From: Prinia subflava
Lineage: Eukaryota > Chordata > Aves > Passeriformes > Cisticolidae
Direction of reading: 5' to 3'
DNA length: 64,000 bases
Assembly (NCBI RefSeq): GCF_021018805.1
Contig: NC_086248.1
Span: 96,061,239-96,125,238, forward strand
Positions 14,281 to 25,229 of the stretch are shown piece by piece. The translations under genes were made by a program, and so were the position numbers. How positions within the stretch are numbered: position 1 is the stretch's first letter; every line of letters starts with the position of its first letter. The notes beneath the pieces are model-generated. The model made no database searches. It was not told where the DNA came from and worked only from the letters and a program-made list of their open reading frames with translations.

Positions 14281-16102
14281 TGTTCAGGTCCTCCAAACTA
14301 GGGCAGCTAATGGGATATACAGAAGGCTAAAGCCAGCTAGGCCAGCAGCTTAGAGGTTTTTTCAGCTTCATTTAACCAGGGACAAGTTTCACACCAGAGT
14401 TCATACGAAATGACCCACACAACTGCAAATGTCACCACTTTCTCTGCCAAATGCAAAACCAAAACTGCTTCTCGAAGATAAACACACTATGCTGTGTTTA
14501 CATAACAAATTCTAAGTGCTCCTTTTCATATGCATGAGGAAGAAGAGGAAGCCAAGCCACTGATCACCTGATATGTTACTCCCACACAATTTAATGTCCT
14601 GCTGCCAGGCACTCAGACAGCATAGTGATGAGTGCAAGCCAAAGGCCAACATAAAACACAAAAGATCTTGGTATTAACAAAATGGATAACCTGAAGAAGG
14701 TTATAACGAGGAAAACCTTCCTTTTTTTCTCATTGGAGCAACCTTAGTTTTAGTATTAAACATATAAATGTTCACTTGGCATTCAAGGGGCACAACATGA
14801 ACACAAAGTTGACATAAGCCCTAAAGACTTTAAGTGCTGCTGCAGCAGAGAGGGGACAATAAATCCATCCCTGCAGACCTCCAGAAGGAGCTGGGTCATC
14901 CTGCTACAACAGCGTTCACAAGGGGTAGCTCTGTGATATCTGGAAGGAGGGAAGTCTGTTTTGTTTAGTGATCCCAGACTTAAGCACAGCAGATGGAACA
15001 ATCGTTCCAAACTTTCCTACCAAATCTAGGTTTTCTAAACTGCAAGCCAATACTATTTCCTTATTTCAGCTACTGTTCATGAAAACAAACTGCAAAAAAA
15101 TCTCTAACTGACCAAGCCATTTTCACAGCTTGCAGAAACGCTCAGTCTCCAAGAGTCATGGTTTACAGGCAGGGCAGCGAGTTTATTTATACATTGTGTA
15201 GGTAACTGCAATTGCCTCACAACTCAGCAGGCCACCATGAGAGGGGGTAGCTTTAGCAAACTCCATTTCCACAAATTAAACCTCAGTGTTAGAGCATTTT
15301 AAGCCACAACCATTTTTTACAGTATAACTAAAATGAACCAGATCCATTCTGCACGTTTGCAACCACACTGAAATACCTTCACACTTAAACTTGCTCACAG
15401 GCAGCTCTTTTTGTCCAGAGGGATTCTCTGCTGAAGTCAGGCTCCTTTTACAATCTTCCCTGTTTTCACTTGGCCACATCAAGCTGGAGCCAGGGTTACA
15501 GGGAACGTTTCCCAAAGATCCTGAATTTTGGGGAATACCAGAGGCACTGCACAGTAACAGCCATCAGGCCAATGCAAAGCGTGCAAGAAGACAGTCACAT
15601 GAACTCAGCTTAGGGACTGTAAAGGTTATGAAAAAGCAAAATAGATTTTTGCTCACTACCTATCCATGCCAAGCAGTTCACTAACTTTTAAGACTAGTGA
15701 GCCTTAAGACTTTTAAGTACTTTCTTCATTGGATCATCTTGCATTTCTGGCCTCTTTGAAGCACCCTGGACATAGCTGCAAGAAAAAAACCTCTCATTTA
15801 TAGGCCTGATAGTCAAGTTTAGGTATAACCCCTGTGCATGACATCTGTGGATGCCAAAGCTGCTCTGCTGTCCCCTCAGAGGACATCCAAACAATCACGC
15901 TGGGGTCAGCTGGTTTTGAAGACCTTTTCTTCACTCTAAAAACAAGTTAATACAGAAGAATTCATGTACAAGTTCAGAAAGCCACTCTATCCCCCTCTGT
16001 CTCCACCACAGACACGTGTAGACAAGACATGTTTATGGCAGGAAGGTGCAATAACGGGATTAGTGATTATGGCAAGTCCTGAGCATCAAACCAGTCTCAT
16101 CT
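14281..16102. other. Unique non-coding sequence
   Basis: No gene or repeat recognised. Open frames are below 100 codons. The right edge (CAGTCTCATCT, 16092-16102) is one copy of the direct repeat that flanks the CR1 insertion. Confidence 0.55.
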
Positions 16103-16249
16103 CACAGAATCATAGAATGGTGTGGGTTGGAAGGGACCTTAAAAATCATCTAATTACAAGCCCCCTGCCATGAGCAGGAGCACCTTCCACTACAAGCAAT
16201 GCAGGTTGCTCAAAGCCGCAACCAACCTGACCTAATCTCAGTCTCATCT
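16092..16249. repeat. 11-bp direct repeat flanking the CR1 copy (target-site duplication)
   Basis: CAGTCTCATCT occurs at 16092-16102 and at 16239-16249, exactly at the two edges of CR1-like sequence. The match is perfect over 11 bp and stops on both sides. Chance occurrence of an 11-bp match at both borders of a 136-bp element is unlikely. Many CR1 copies show short or no target duplication, so a clean one is useful for defining the insertion boundaries. Confidence 0.75.
16103..16238 (-). mobile_element. CR1 LINE, 5'-truncated 3' end, with flanking direct repeats
   Basis: The + strand reads CACAGAATCATAGAATGG, then a stretch matching the antisense of the avian CR1 3' end (GGTTGGAAGGGACCTT, CCCCTGCCATG, GGTTGCTCAAAGCC), as I know it from bird genomes. 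The element therefore lies on the minus strand and keeps only about 136 bp of its 3' end, as is usual for CR1, which is normally 5'-truncated. It is bounded by an 11-bp perfect direct repeat, CAGTCTCATCT, at 16092-16102 and 16239-16249. I read this as a target-site duplication made at insertion. No coding sequence is retained. Confidence 0.9.
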
Positions 16250-19200
16250 GTTTCTTTACCCTCATTTTTTCACTTGTTGCTCTGTACTTCCTCTCCTTTA
16301 GGTTAGACTTCACTGTTTGCCTTGAAAAGTAGCTCCTATTCCTTCCCTTTTCCCTCTGTGCCCTCCATTCCCCAAGCAATGTTACATCAACCTCCCAGCT
16401 CTGCCTCAGCAGCACTCCTTGGCACTGCCCACCATGCTTTGGCACACAGGAGAAAGTTATCTTGTTGAACAGTCATGGAAATCATCTCCTACAAATATGA
16501 TTTACATTCTGTAAATGGCACAAGTGTCCCTCCTGATCCCCATCAGGTGCAGCTCAATTGACTCCAGTGTTGCTGCCCCATTCCCAGCAAGGTGATGTCA
16601 TTACTCAAAGCTGCAAGCAGCAAGCAGGTTGGCTTCCACGTGGCCACCCACAAAGACAGGATTTGAGTGACAGCATTTGATTCCCCGAGTCCAATGCACA
16701 TTTCTTTCAATAACCCCATCCAAATTTGTTTTATGTCAGCTGGGAAGGCAGCTCCAAGGTTTTCTTTTGCACTGGATACCAGCCATAAGAATCCACTTTA
16801 ATTATGGGGTGTTTCACATGTCCAGCACGCTGAGGCCATATGTACTTGTAAGTGCTTACAGTGTTCTCAGCACAAACCACTTCTGCACATGGTAACTTTG
16901 GGCTTCTGATTTTGGTCTGCACAGCAGGAACTCCTCCTTTTTTCCAGGCCTCCAACTCGCTGCTGTTTTGCTTCCATTGCCTGTGGGATACGATGTTGTC
17001 ACTGCCAACTTGCTGGCACAGGCTAGAGTGCTTCAAGTTCAGCTCAACAGCTGTTGACTCATTCGTGAAGTATCAATCCCAGGTCTGGAAAAGCAAAATG
17101 CTCTCGTGGAAAGGCTTTTTATTGAGGACAGAGAATGCCACTCCAAGGAGTTGCACCAGTCCCCTAACTGCAGCCTTATGGCCCCGCTGGGTTGCCCATC
17201 ATCAGACCTAAGGCTGCTAATTGTTCCCCCAAGCTTAGATACTGCATGGTAACAGGTACTGGGGTCAGGCAGCTCTAGTCCCTGAGTTACATCACAGCAA
17301 AGACTGGTCTACAATACCCTGACATATTTCTTCAGTGATAGTACAGATAAGATCTGCTAGAAACTCTAGTTAATGACTGGGCATCTTACAACTTCTCTGT
17401 CAGCTTTGGCATAGATGGTTAAATAAATCATGTAGCATCACAGAACACATCAAAAACACATTCAGAAATTAAAACTGGAGCAAACTGCTCTTCTCTGCTA
17501 TAACATGCAGGACTGAAGATAGCCTGAACTTTCCTTGCAAGAGTTTTCTGATGTACCCATAATCTGAGTTCCTTTGCCTCTCCTTAAAGCCACGAGCAGT
17601 AAATCAGCAAGCCTTCTCGCCCACCTTTGTCAGGAACTTATCCAACATGGTATAACTATTTCATCACCAAATCCCGACTTTCAGGTCCCAAAGACATTGC
17701 ACTTCGCAGAGAGATGATACTCTGAGAAATTCATCCATGCTTTCCACTCGCTCATTAAGGGAGCAATGAAACAGCTGTATTCAATTACTTAAACTGTTGA
17801 ACAGTGAGGCAGAAGGAAGCGACTTACACCCATATTTAGAAACATGAGGTCTGCTCAACAGATCAATTAGGGAGATGAATTTACAGCTGACAATATCATC
17901 ATAACAGGGGTTATTAACAGCTCAGAAGCTCTAGCGCGTCAAAGTATGAGGCAGAGCTTTCATTCTAACTTCTCCACTGACTGAAACTCATTCAGCAAAT
18001 CAATCCAGCTCTTTGCCAACTCATCCAGCTGTTTGACACAAGTGTGACCCTCCTCATTAGAGGGGGCTCTGCAAGATATATTGCAGTCATTGCCATTCCC
18101 TCTTGCAGAGAAAGGCAAAAGTCTTTGGATGAAAGCAAACAATGTAGCCATATGCTTAAACCAGGGCAAAGATCTTCCACTAAAAACAAGATTTCGTTAA
18201 ATCAAGGCATTATTTAAAAAGGGTCTATCTACTCCACACAATTTCAAAGAACAGAAGTCTTGCCACACTGCTTTATTGATTACTTAGAGCCAGACTGATA
18301 TATTTAACAAAAAATCAATAGGAAAAATAAAGGACTGCCTATCTGACTCAGAGGAAGAATTTCATCCGTGAGATAAGAGACCCTAATGAGGCAATTCAGT
18401 ATTCAAAGGGAGCTATTAGCAGTGAAGGAATGAAGTGGTTGTGTAACAAAATGATGAGCACTGAGCGCAGATGGAGGAAATGGTGTTTTGTAAATTCAGA
18501 ATCCGGGATTTTTTTTAATCTTTAAATACTTCATACAGATATGCTGTCTGCAATATTTAGCATGATTTTGGGCCTCATTCGCGGCCATTTTTTTCCCCAG
18601 ATGGGACAGCTGCAAAAATATGCTTGAAGCCAGTAGAAGCACTTGCACACAATTACAGATCACTTATTCATACGGGCATGCCCAGTACTTCCTCTTGTAA
18701 GAGTCAACACTTTTGAGACTCCAGTGCTTCCCCCAGCAAAATAAACAGCTGAAAGAGCCTGTGGACTGCATAGCTATTATTTGTAGCTCCATCTGGACAA
18801 GAAATGCTGCCTGATGCTCATGTTTTTAGTCTGCGGGTGGAGATCAGGATAGGAAGTGAGCAGGGCAGAATCTGTCCTACCAGCAAACTCCACTTGGCTG
18901 TAGATTTACAGGGCTTTACCTGAATGGAGAAAGCTTGGTGCCCACAGCCAGCCTGACCGAAGGTGAGGCATGAGTGAGGCAGCCTGGCTGCCACTTCCAG
19001 CTCTGCCACATCCATGTCTTACTAATCCAACTAAAATCAGGGCACACATCCGCCTGCTGCTCTGGGAAGCAGTTAAACAGGGAGGGAATAGCCTTGCTCT
19101 ACATCTGCTAAAGCTTGGAAAACACACCTTGTCAGGCTCAAATCTTCACATTTACCTGGGCAACCAACAAACTGCAAGCAATGAATGGTCTAGGCACAGC

Positions 19201-19927
19201 TACTCTAAAAGTCTGTGCACAGAATTCACACTCTTCTTCTACATCGTGAATGTAAAAAGCTGCCCCAGACACTCCCCAGCCCTTCAATGCCGACTGTGGC
19301 CACTACTCCAGTTCACCCCACCACTCTGCTTTGGGCTTTTATTACAACACCAGCATATTTAGCACAACTCCTTATTTTACATTGTCTTCAGCATCCTTCT
19401 GCTTCATGTTTTCTATAGGCTTTGCAGCTGTTTAACTACTTTGAAGGAATTCAACACAAACCATTATTTCCTGGACAGTAGAACATAGCTTTTATGGCTG
19501 AGAAAACTGGAGTCTGTCCAGCTTTTATCTCCTTCATTATAGAAACCCCACTAGATCTTAGCTGCCGACTAGATTCTAAGGTTTATAGCCAGAATGCCAA
19601 ATTAAATTACTAAACTTCTTATTAAATTAATTAAAACTCTGTGGGTGACACTGTATAGATGATTGAAACTGGATTAGTAAGTCTCCCTGATCAGTATGGG
19701 AAAAATGGTTGCTAGAACAGGTAGAGAAAACAGGATGTAGCAAGGGGACACCAAGGGGACAGGCTGCTGGAAGAAACAGAAGGCAATTAAGAAATGCCCC
19801 CAGAAATACCACCCAATAAAAAGAGGAGGCAGCAGAATTTTTGTATTTTAGAATCAGGATCAGACTTTGGCATTTTCCTTTAGGATAGTACTGAGAGACC
19901 TGAAGCAGAGAGATGGCTTTGGGAAAT
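16239..19927. other. Unique non-coding sequence with a possible conserved block
   Basis: No gene recognised. The part at about 18258-18660 stands out by eye as non-repetitive, with little homopolymer noise. It holds TAAT-type homeodomain cores (for example in CCTAATGAGG), an ATTCGCGGCCAT stretch in an otherwise CpG-poor area, and other developmental-enhancer-like sequence. A block near 17880-17960 (around CTAGCGCGTCAAAG) is similar. This is a visual impression without alignment. Confidence 0.35.
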
Positions 19928-19960
19928 TAAAAAAAAAACCACAACAACCCCTCCCTCCTC

Positions 19961-20004
<44 letters not shown>

Positions 20005-20098
20005 AAAAAACAACCACTGAACAAACAAAAAAATTAAAACAAAAAAAAACCCAAACTATACAAACCTCCTCCCCCCAAACTGCTCAACAACCCCCCGT
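19928..20098 (+). repeat. A-rich / AC-rich low-complexity tract with 40 consecutive A
   Basis: The segment is mostly A with C blocks. It contains an uninterrupted run of 40 A at 19963-20002, preceded by CTCCCTCCTCGC and followed by further A-rich blocks with C interruptions. It could be the poly(A) tail of a decayed retroposed transcript or simple expansion of a low-complexity tract. No transcript-like sequence or target-site duplication was recognised to the left. Homopolymer length is prone to sequencing error. Confidence 0.85.
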
Positions 20099-21149
20099 AT
20101 TTCTGTTCTGTGCAACTGGGTAGTTATGCCCCTTTACAGATGCCTGGCTGTTTATTGCATGGCCCACTGGATGCCCTGTGTGGAATATTGGATGAAAAAT
20201 CATATCTTGAGATCAGGCTGTGTGAATTTCAATTATTCTGTTGGGAGGGCATTGATTACAACTGCTGTGCAACTGCTTTTATTGTTTGGGCTCAGCTTGG
20301 CTCTGCTTGGATTTTTTTGATCTGAAGAAATTTTGCTTCTGGTGATGATTTATTCTGATTTTTCTCTTTTTAATCATAGCTATGCAAATGCTGCATGGCT
20401 ATGGAGTAAAAGAAAACTCCTTTCAAAGAAAAATAACTGGTTAAAAGACAAAAAACAAAGGGTAAGCATTCACGGTGGAGAGAGATCATCAGCTGATTTC
20501 CTCAGGGAACTGTGCTGAGATTGAATTCACTCATAAATAAATGGCAAAAGGTGAGAAAGTTTTCTGCTAATAAAAAATTATTCAAGACAGTAAGAATGAG
20601 GGCAGACTAGGCAGAATAGCTAAGGGGCCATGTAAGATTTGGTGATAGGGCAATATGAGAATGACAATTTAAGTAATAATGCACATGGGGAAAAAACAGT
20701 TTTAACTTCACATAAGAAATGACGGACTCAAACCTGACTATTATTATCCAGCATTTTAGCATATCCTAATTTTAGTTCCTTTCAAACATTAACTCAGCAG
20801 GAGTCAAAATAGCAAAAATAAAACAGGAGAAAACATAAAACACATATTACCAAGAACAAATGAACAACACAGAAAACCTAATTATGTGATTGTATGAATC
20901 TAAGTCTGCTACATCTTCAGTGTAGCCTGTGGTTCTTGTTCCCTCACCTGAGAAGGGCTGGATCACAAGCAAAAACATTCAGAGAAAGGCAACTACAATG
21001 ACCTCAGCTACAGAACAGTTTCCACACATGGAAGGATTTTCCTGTGTTCCCTTTGATGTGGAAAGGGGTTATTTTAGTGGAAGTAGGACACTGATCCACT
21101 AATCAAAAGTGGCCAGGATCAGACAGACAGGCATCAATTACCCACCATC
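20099..21149. other. Unique non-coding sequence
   Basis: No gene recognised. Open frames at 20110-20325 and 20126-20320 overlap in two + strand frames, which argues against real coding. An octamer-like ATGCAAAT occurs near 20383. The sequence is AT-rich from about 20520 onward. Confidence 0.5.
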
Positions 21150-21500
21150 TCTTCTAATACAAAATGTTAGGCCATAAAATGAAAGGAGAAGGAGGCCAGG
21201 CACTCAAGGTGAGGTAAAGGAGATGGTTCTTAATGCAACACGTGGTCAGTGTGTGGAAAGCCTTGCCAAGGAATGCTATGGTTGCAAATAGTTCAGTTAG
21301 GGGTCCAAGAGAAGACCAGACACTTACTTTGAGAGATGTAGTAAGGAAAAAAGGATGCGAAAAATTGAAAAAGTTGGCAGAAAATCTTACATTCAACCTG
21401 TCCTTCAACCATCTGCCAGTGGGTGCTGTTGGCAGAGGATCCTGGGACAGGTGACCCTTGCTCTGAAGCTGTGTGGCTGTGCTGTCTTGCATCTCTGCCC
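21150..21500 (+). mobile_element. Old CR1-like LINE 3' end, + strand
   Basis: Several short blocks in the correct order match the sense-strand 3' end of the old amniote CR1/L3-type element: GGTTCTTAATGCAACACG (consensus TTCTTCACACAACGC), GTGTGGAAAGCCTTGCCA (consensus CTGTGGAACTCCTTGCCA), GGAATGCTATGG, and ATCTGCCAGTGGGTGCTGTT then GGATCCTGGGACAGGTGACC (consensus CATTGGCCACTGT...GGATACTGGGCTAGATGGACC). The blocks are clearly diverged, so the copy is old. Overlapping ORFs here (for example 21293-21733 on the minus strand) are antisense shadows. Borders are approximate. The match rests on remembered consensus, not a search. Confidence 0.65.
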
Positions 21501-23830
21501 TTTTGTCCTGTACTCCTGCTGGGAGACACAGTACACCCAGGCTGTTGGCTTTGGGATGGATCAAATGCCCTATTTTTATACACGTTAATGAATAAAAATT
21601 GAATTGTTTTCAAAAGCTCATCTTCCCCACTGTGAGGGCTGCAGCACAGGCCCAGGAGGGACTTTACCTCATGCTTGAAATGTCTGGCAAACCATTTTGT
21701 ACAGAACTGACGATAATGAATCCAGCAGCTCATTTTCCTGAGAAACAGGAGCTCACCATTCCTTTGTCCAGTAGGAAATTCACGGATAAAATGTCCAGCT
21801 TTGCAAGAGAACAGGACTTCAAAATGAAAGGATTTCTACTTAGATATAAAAGCCATCTGAGTCAATAAGCACAAAGCCTTTTAACTCTTCCACTGTAGGT
21901 ATCCATGAAGTTGTTTTACCTCATCTCTCAAACTTCCTTGGTAGAAGAATCACCCATTCTGCTTCCTCAGGGATATGAAAAAAGTCTTTACCTGTGAGGA
22001 AGCTGGACATACACAGAGATGCCACACAGATTTTCACGACTAAATAACATGAAAATGATGCATAAAGCAGAGTCAGGGTCAGTTTTCCAATTCTCTCTTT
22101 GAAGGTGAAAGGGCTGCTATTGGAAAGAAATTAATGACTGAACAGCAGTGAGGCAACTTTCAGAAGGGTTCTGCAATGCAAAATTAAAGTGAAAATGTTG
22201 GCAGAGCTTCACTTGGATAGGCATCTATCGGAATACATCAAATAAAACATGTCTTACCTTCTCCTTCAAGCTCTGACTGTGCCTGGCCTGACAGGGAATT
22301 AGTGAGACGTTTCTAACTGCTGACTTATATATTACTGAAACAGTCTTGTTATAATTTTTGAAACGTTGTTCACAGTTTTAGACATTTTCTGACTTAAATT
22401 CAGTGACAGTCCTGCAAAACCATTCTGAACCAAATGGCCGTAATATGTTCTGCAGACAAAATACCCTGAGGAGAGAGTTAATGGCAATGAACATCATAAG
22501 GCTTTTTGAGGAGAGTGAGATGCTGTATATATCTTGTCTTAGCAGATTTTAACTAACTCCCTGAAGGTTCTTCATGTTGGAAAAGTTTTTCTGTTTAGGT
22601 GAAAGTCTAGTTGGATTCAAAAGGACACTCTAATTTTGTTCTCCTGCTCTAAGAAGAGTGTTGATAGATTTGTTCTCTGCTATTTTGGGGGATTTTTGAT
22701 CTCTCCTGCCCTAGCAGAGATCTTCTAGATGCTGGATAATCTTCAACAGCAAAAGCTACTGCAGAAAAGAGGGACTAGAGTATTTAGATTTTGAGCAAAG
22801 ATTAGGATGGCCTTTTCAGGTCTCTGTTTCCACACCAGCACTCTTTTCATTTGTACAGTTAGCCATCGCTAAGAACCTGGCTACCAGGGAAACAAGTGGA
22901 ATGTATCTCTAAATAAAGGGTCCCAGGAAAGGTAGAACTGTCAAAATACAGCATCACATCTACCCATAACAAGAGTCCAGCAAAGTCTTCCCTTCCAACC
23001 CAAGGAAGATCTAGGAACCCTCAATGCTGCTTTACAAAGACCAAAACCACCCTTTTCAGGAACACTGTGGTCTCAGATTAGCTTAGACCAGTGCTGAAAT
23101 AACACCTTTCTGAAGTTTAGCAAGTCTTTATCACTAAATCCTCTGAGACATTTAAAAGCCATCTTTGAAACACTCCTCTTTTCTGCCTTTTTATAGAAGA
23201 CAGTAACACACGAGCAGGTGTGAGAATGCCGGAGGGATCCAGAGCACTCCAGCAAATTAATGTGGCCATGCAGGAGTCACACTGAGCAGGGCCACTGGAC
23301 ATCTCTTTTAAGCTCATTTATAGGATGCACTGCAAAAAGTTTCAGTATCTACTCTATATCTTACATTTTTATCAGTCTTTCCATAGATGTGCCCATAGCC
23401 TGACTTTGAAATCAAATCCAGGGATATTCAGGACTCTCAGGAGTGTTGCCTGTGTGTTTTATCTGCTCCTCTACCTGCTGTGCATCAGGTGAGCTCTGCT
23501 GCTCATGGCCATCCTCATCCAAGTGGTAGCCACACTGGTTTAGGTTGCTTGGTTTTAGGTTCATGTTCCAAGTACTTCTTGCACTACCACAGTTTGGGAA
23601 ATGCTGACAAGAAACAAGAAGCTGCAGGTTTCAGTCCTGGGTGTGTGATCTGCCAAGTGGACTTCACTGGCTTTTTTTCAGGCATGTGATATTATAAAAG
23701 TATACACTTTAGTCGATAATTTCAACATCCTGACCCCAGGAGGTTTCCAGAGTGAAAATACTGAAGTTCAAAAGAAGCATCTGTATTAGAAATGTTCTGA
23801 GCAGGCAGCAAGGGGAACACTCAATGCTGT

Positions 23831-23845
23831 ACACACACACACACA
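23831..23845 (+). repeat. (AC)7 microsatellite
   Basis: Seven and a half perfect AC units. Short, so probably little length polymorphism. Confidence 0.9.
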
Positions 23846-24099
23846 GGAGTGAAACAGAGAGAAAATCTATTCTCTGAACTGGCCTCTCTACTCTGGGGTC
23901 TGACTGTACCCAAGCAAATCCCTCCTTTGAGCAGTACATCACTTTGACACTACTAGAGAGAGGATATTATATTCCAAGTCTTATACTCCACAGAATTGTG
24001 GAAGGGCAGCCTCCTTTCTCTCTTCATGTCCATGACTCACAGTATAAGACAATCCCAGCTCCTAAATAAACCTCAACATGCAAAGCTTACCATGCTGAG

Positions 24100-24148
24100 A
24101 TTTTTTCTAGCATCCAGACTAGCATTTTTTCTAGCATTTCCAGACTAG
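24100..24148 (+). repeat. 24-bp tandem duplication
   Basis: Two adjacent copies of a unit beginning ATTTTTTCTAGCA and ending CCAGACTAG (24100-24122 and 24124-24148). The second has a 2-nt insertion. Looks like a local slippage or duplication event. Confidence 0.8.
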
Positions 24149-25005
24149 CTGAAGCACACTAGAAACTTACATACAAAAAGGGTGAGAGGAAGGGAAAAAT
24201 CTTCTATAGAATTCTTTCCAGTTATATACTAGGGAGAACACATGCAAACTTTAGTTTTGCGCAGGTACTACGTCTCAGGAGGAGCAGCATCCTGAGTCTT
24301 GAACCAAGAGTGTTCTATCCAGCTCCAATTAAAATGCTGGGAGTTTATCACCCACTGACCCCAGTGCTTCAGGCAAAACCTGTCATGAGGCTGCAAAATA
24401 AATCCAATAGGTGAATGATATATTGCAAGAATTCTTTATGGCTCTTTTTGCAGTCATGGCTACCCACGTCCTGACTGTGAAAAGTCACTGTATTTTTTCC
24501 GTGATCAGCTGTCAGTCAGGTGGATGAAAGATGAAACTTATCAGCACCTTGACACAAATTATTCCTCAAATTTTGCAAAGGGTTGTGAAGAATTTGAACC
24601 TACTCACACATCTATTCTAGACTATTTGAAAAAGTGGATGAGGGGATCACTTCTCCATTCATGATGGGTGGCTGCAGCAGTGCCACAGGATCATTTTGCT
24701 CTAGAGGAGCTGTTTCCTACCTTGCCCATTCCAAGCCTTTCAAATGGTTTCACTGCTCAATGTCATAGATGAAGAACTCATCATTTATCGTTTATAAAGA
24801 CCATTTTTATTATAGGAATAAACTAAACTAGAAATTAGTTAAGCTTCTAAACTTAGAAATTTAATGTTAGATTTATAGTTTCGATTGTTAACTTCTTTTT
24901 AGCACTTGCCAGTAATTTTGGTATTTTCTGCATAATTTTTTCCATTTTTCAGAGCATAGTTATTATGCATCATAGTAATAAACTGATGATTACAGTTACT
25001 TGTAC

Positions 25006-25229
25006 AGGGAGGGGAAATGAAGGAGAAGAGGAAGGGAAAGGGGAAGGAGAAGGGAAATGGGAAGGGGAGGGGAAGGGAAGGGAAAGGGAGAGGGGAGAAA
25101 AAGAAAAGGGGAAGAGGGAAAAAGTGGGAAAGGGGAAAGGGGGAAAGGAGAAAAGAGAGAAAGGGGGAAAGGGGAAAAGCGGAAAAGGGGAAAAGGGAAA
25201 AGGAGGGAAAGGGGAAGAGGAGAAGAGGG
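25006..25229 (+). repeat. 224-bp polypurine tract (GGGAAA-type)
   Basis: Over 224 bp the + strand is almost all purine, built from irregular GGGAAA, GGGGAAAA and GGAGAA units. I count only four pyrimidine interruptions, at 25018, 25058, 25125 and 25180. Long polypurine-polypyrimidine tracts can form triplex (H-DNA), and the many G3-G5 runs also allow quadruplexes. The overlapping Lys/Gly/Glu-rich + strand and Pro/Phe/Ser/Leu-rich minus strand open frames (including one of 207 codons at 24899-25522) are artefacts of this composition and not genes. Confidence 0.95.

Larger units (their letters stand above)
21501..25005. other. Unique non-coding sequence with small tandem duplications
   Basis: No gene recognised. 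It contains a short (AC)n microsatellite at 23831-23845 and a 24-bp tandem duplication at 24100-24148 (ATTTTTTCTAGCAT..CCAGACTAG twice, differing by a 2-nt insertion). Around 24780-24960 the sequence is very AT-rich. Confidence 0.5.

Noticed and set aside
21293..21733. 146-codon minus-strand ORF
   Set aside because: Runs antisense through an old CR1 3' end; no recognisable protein.
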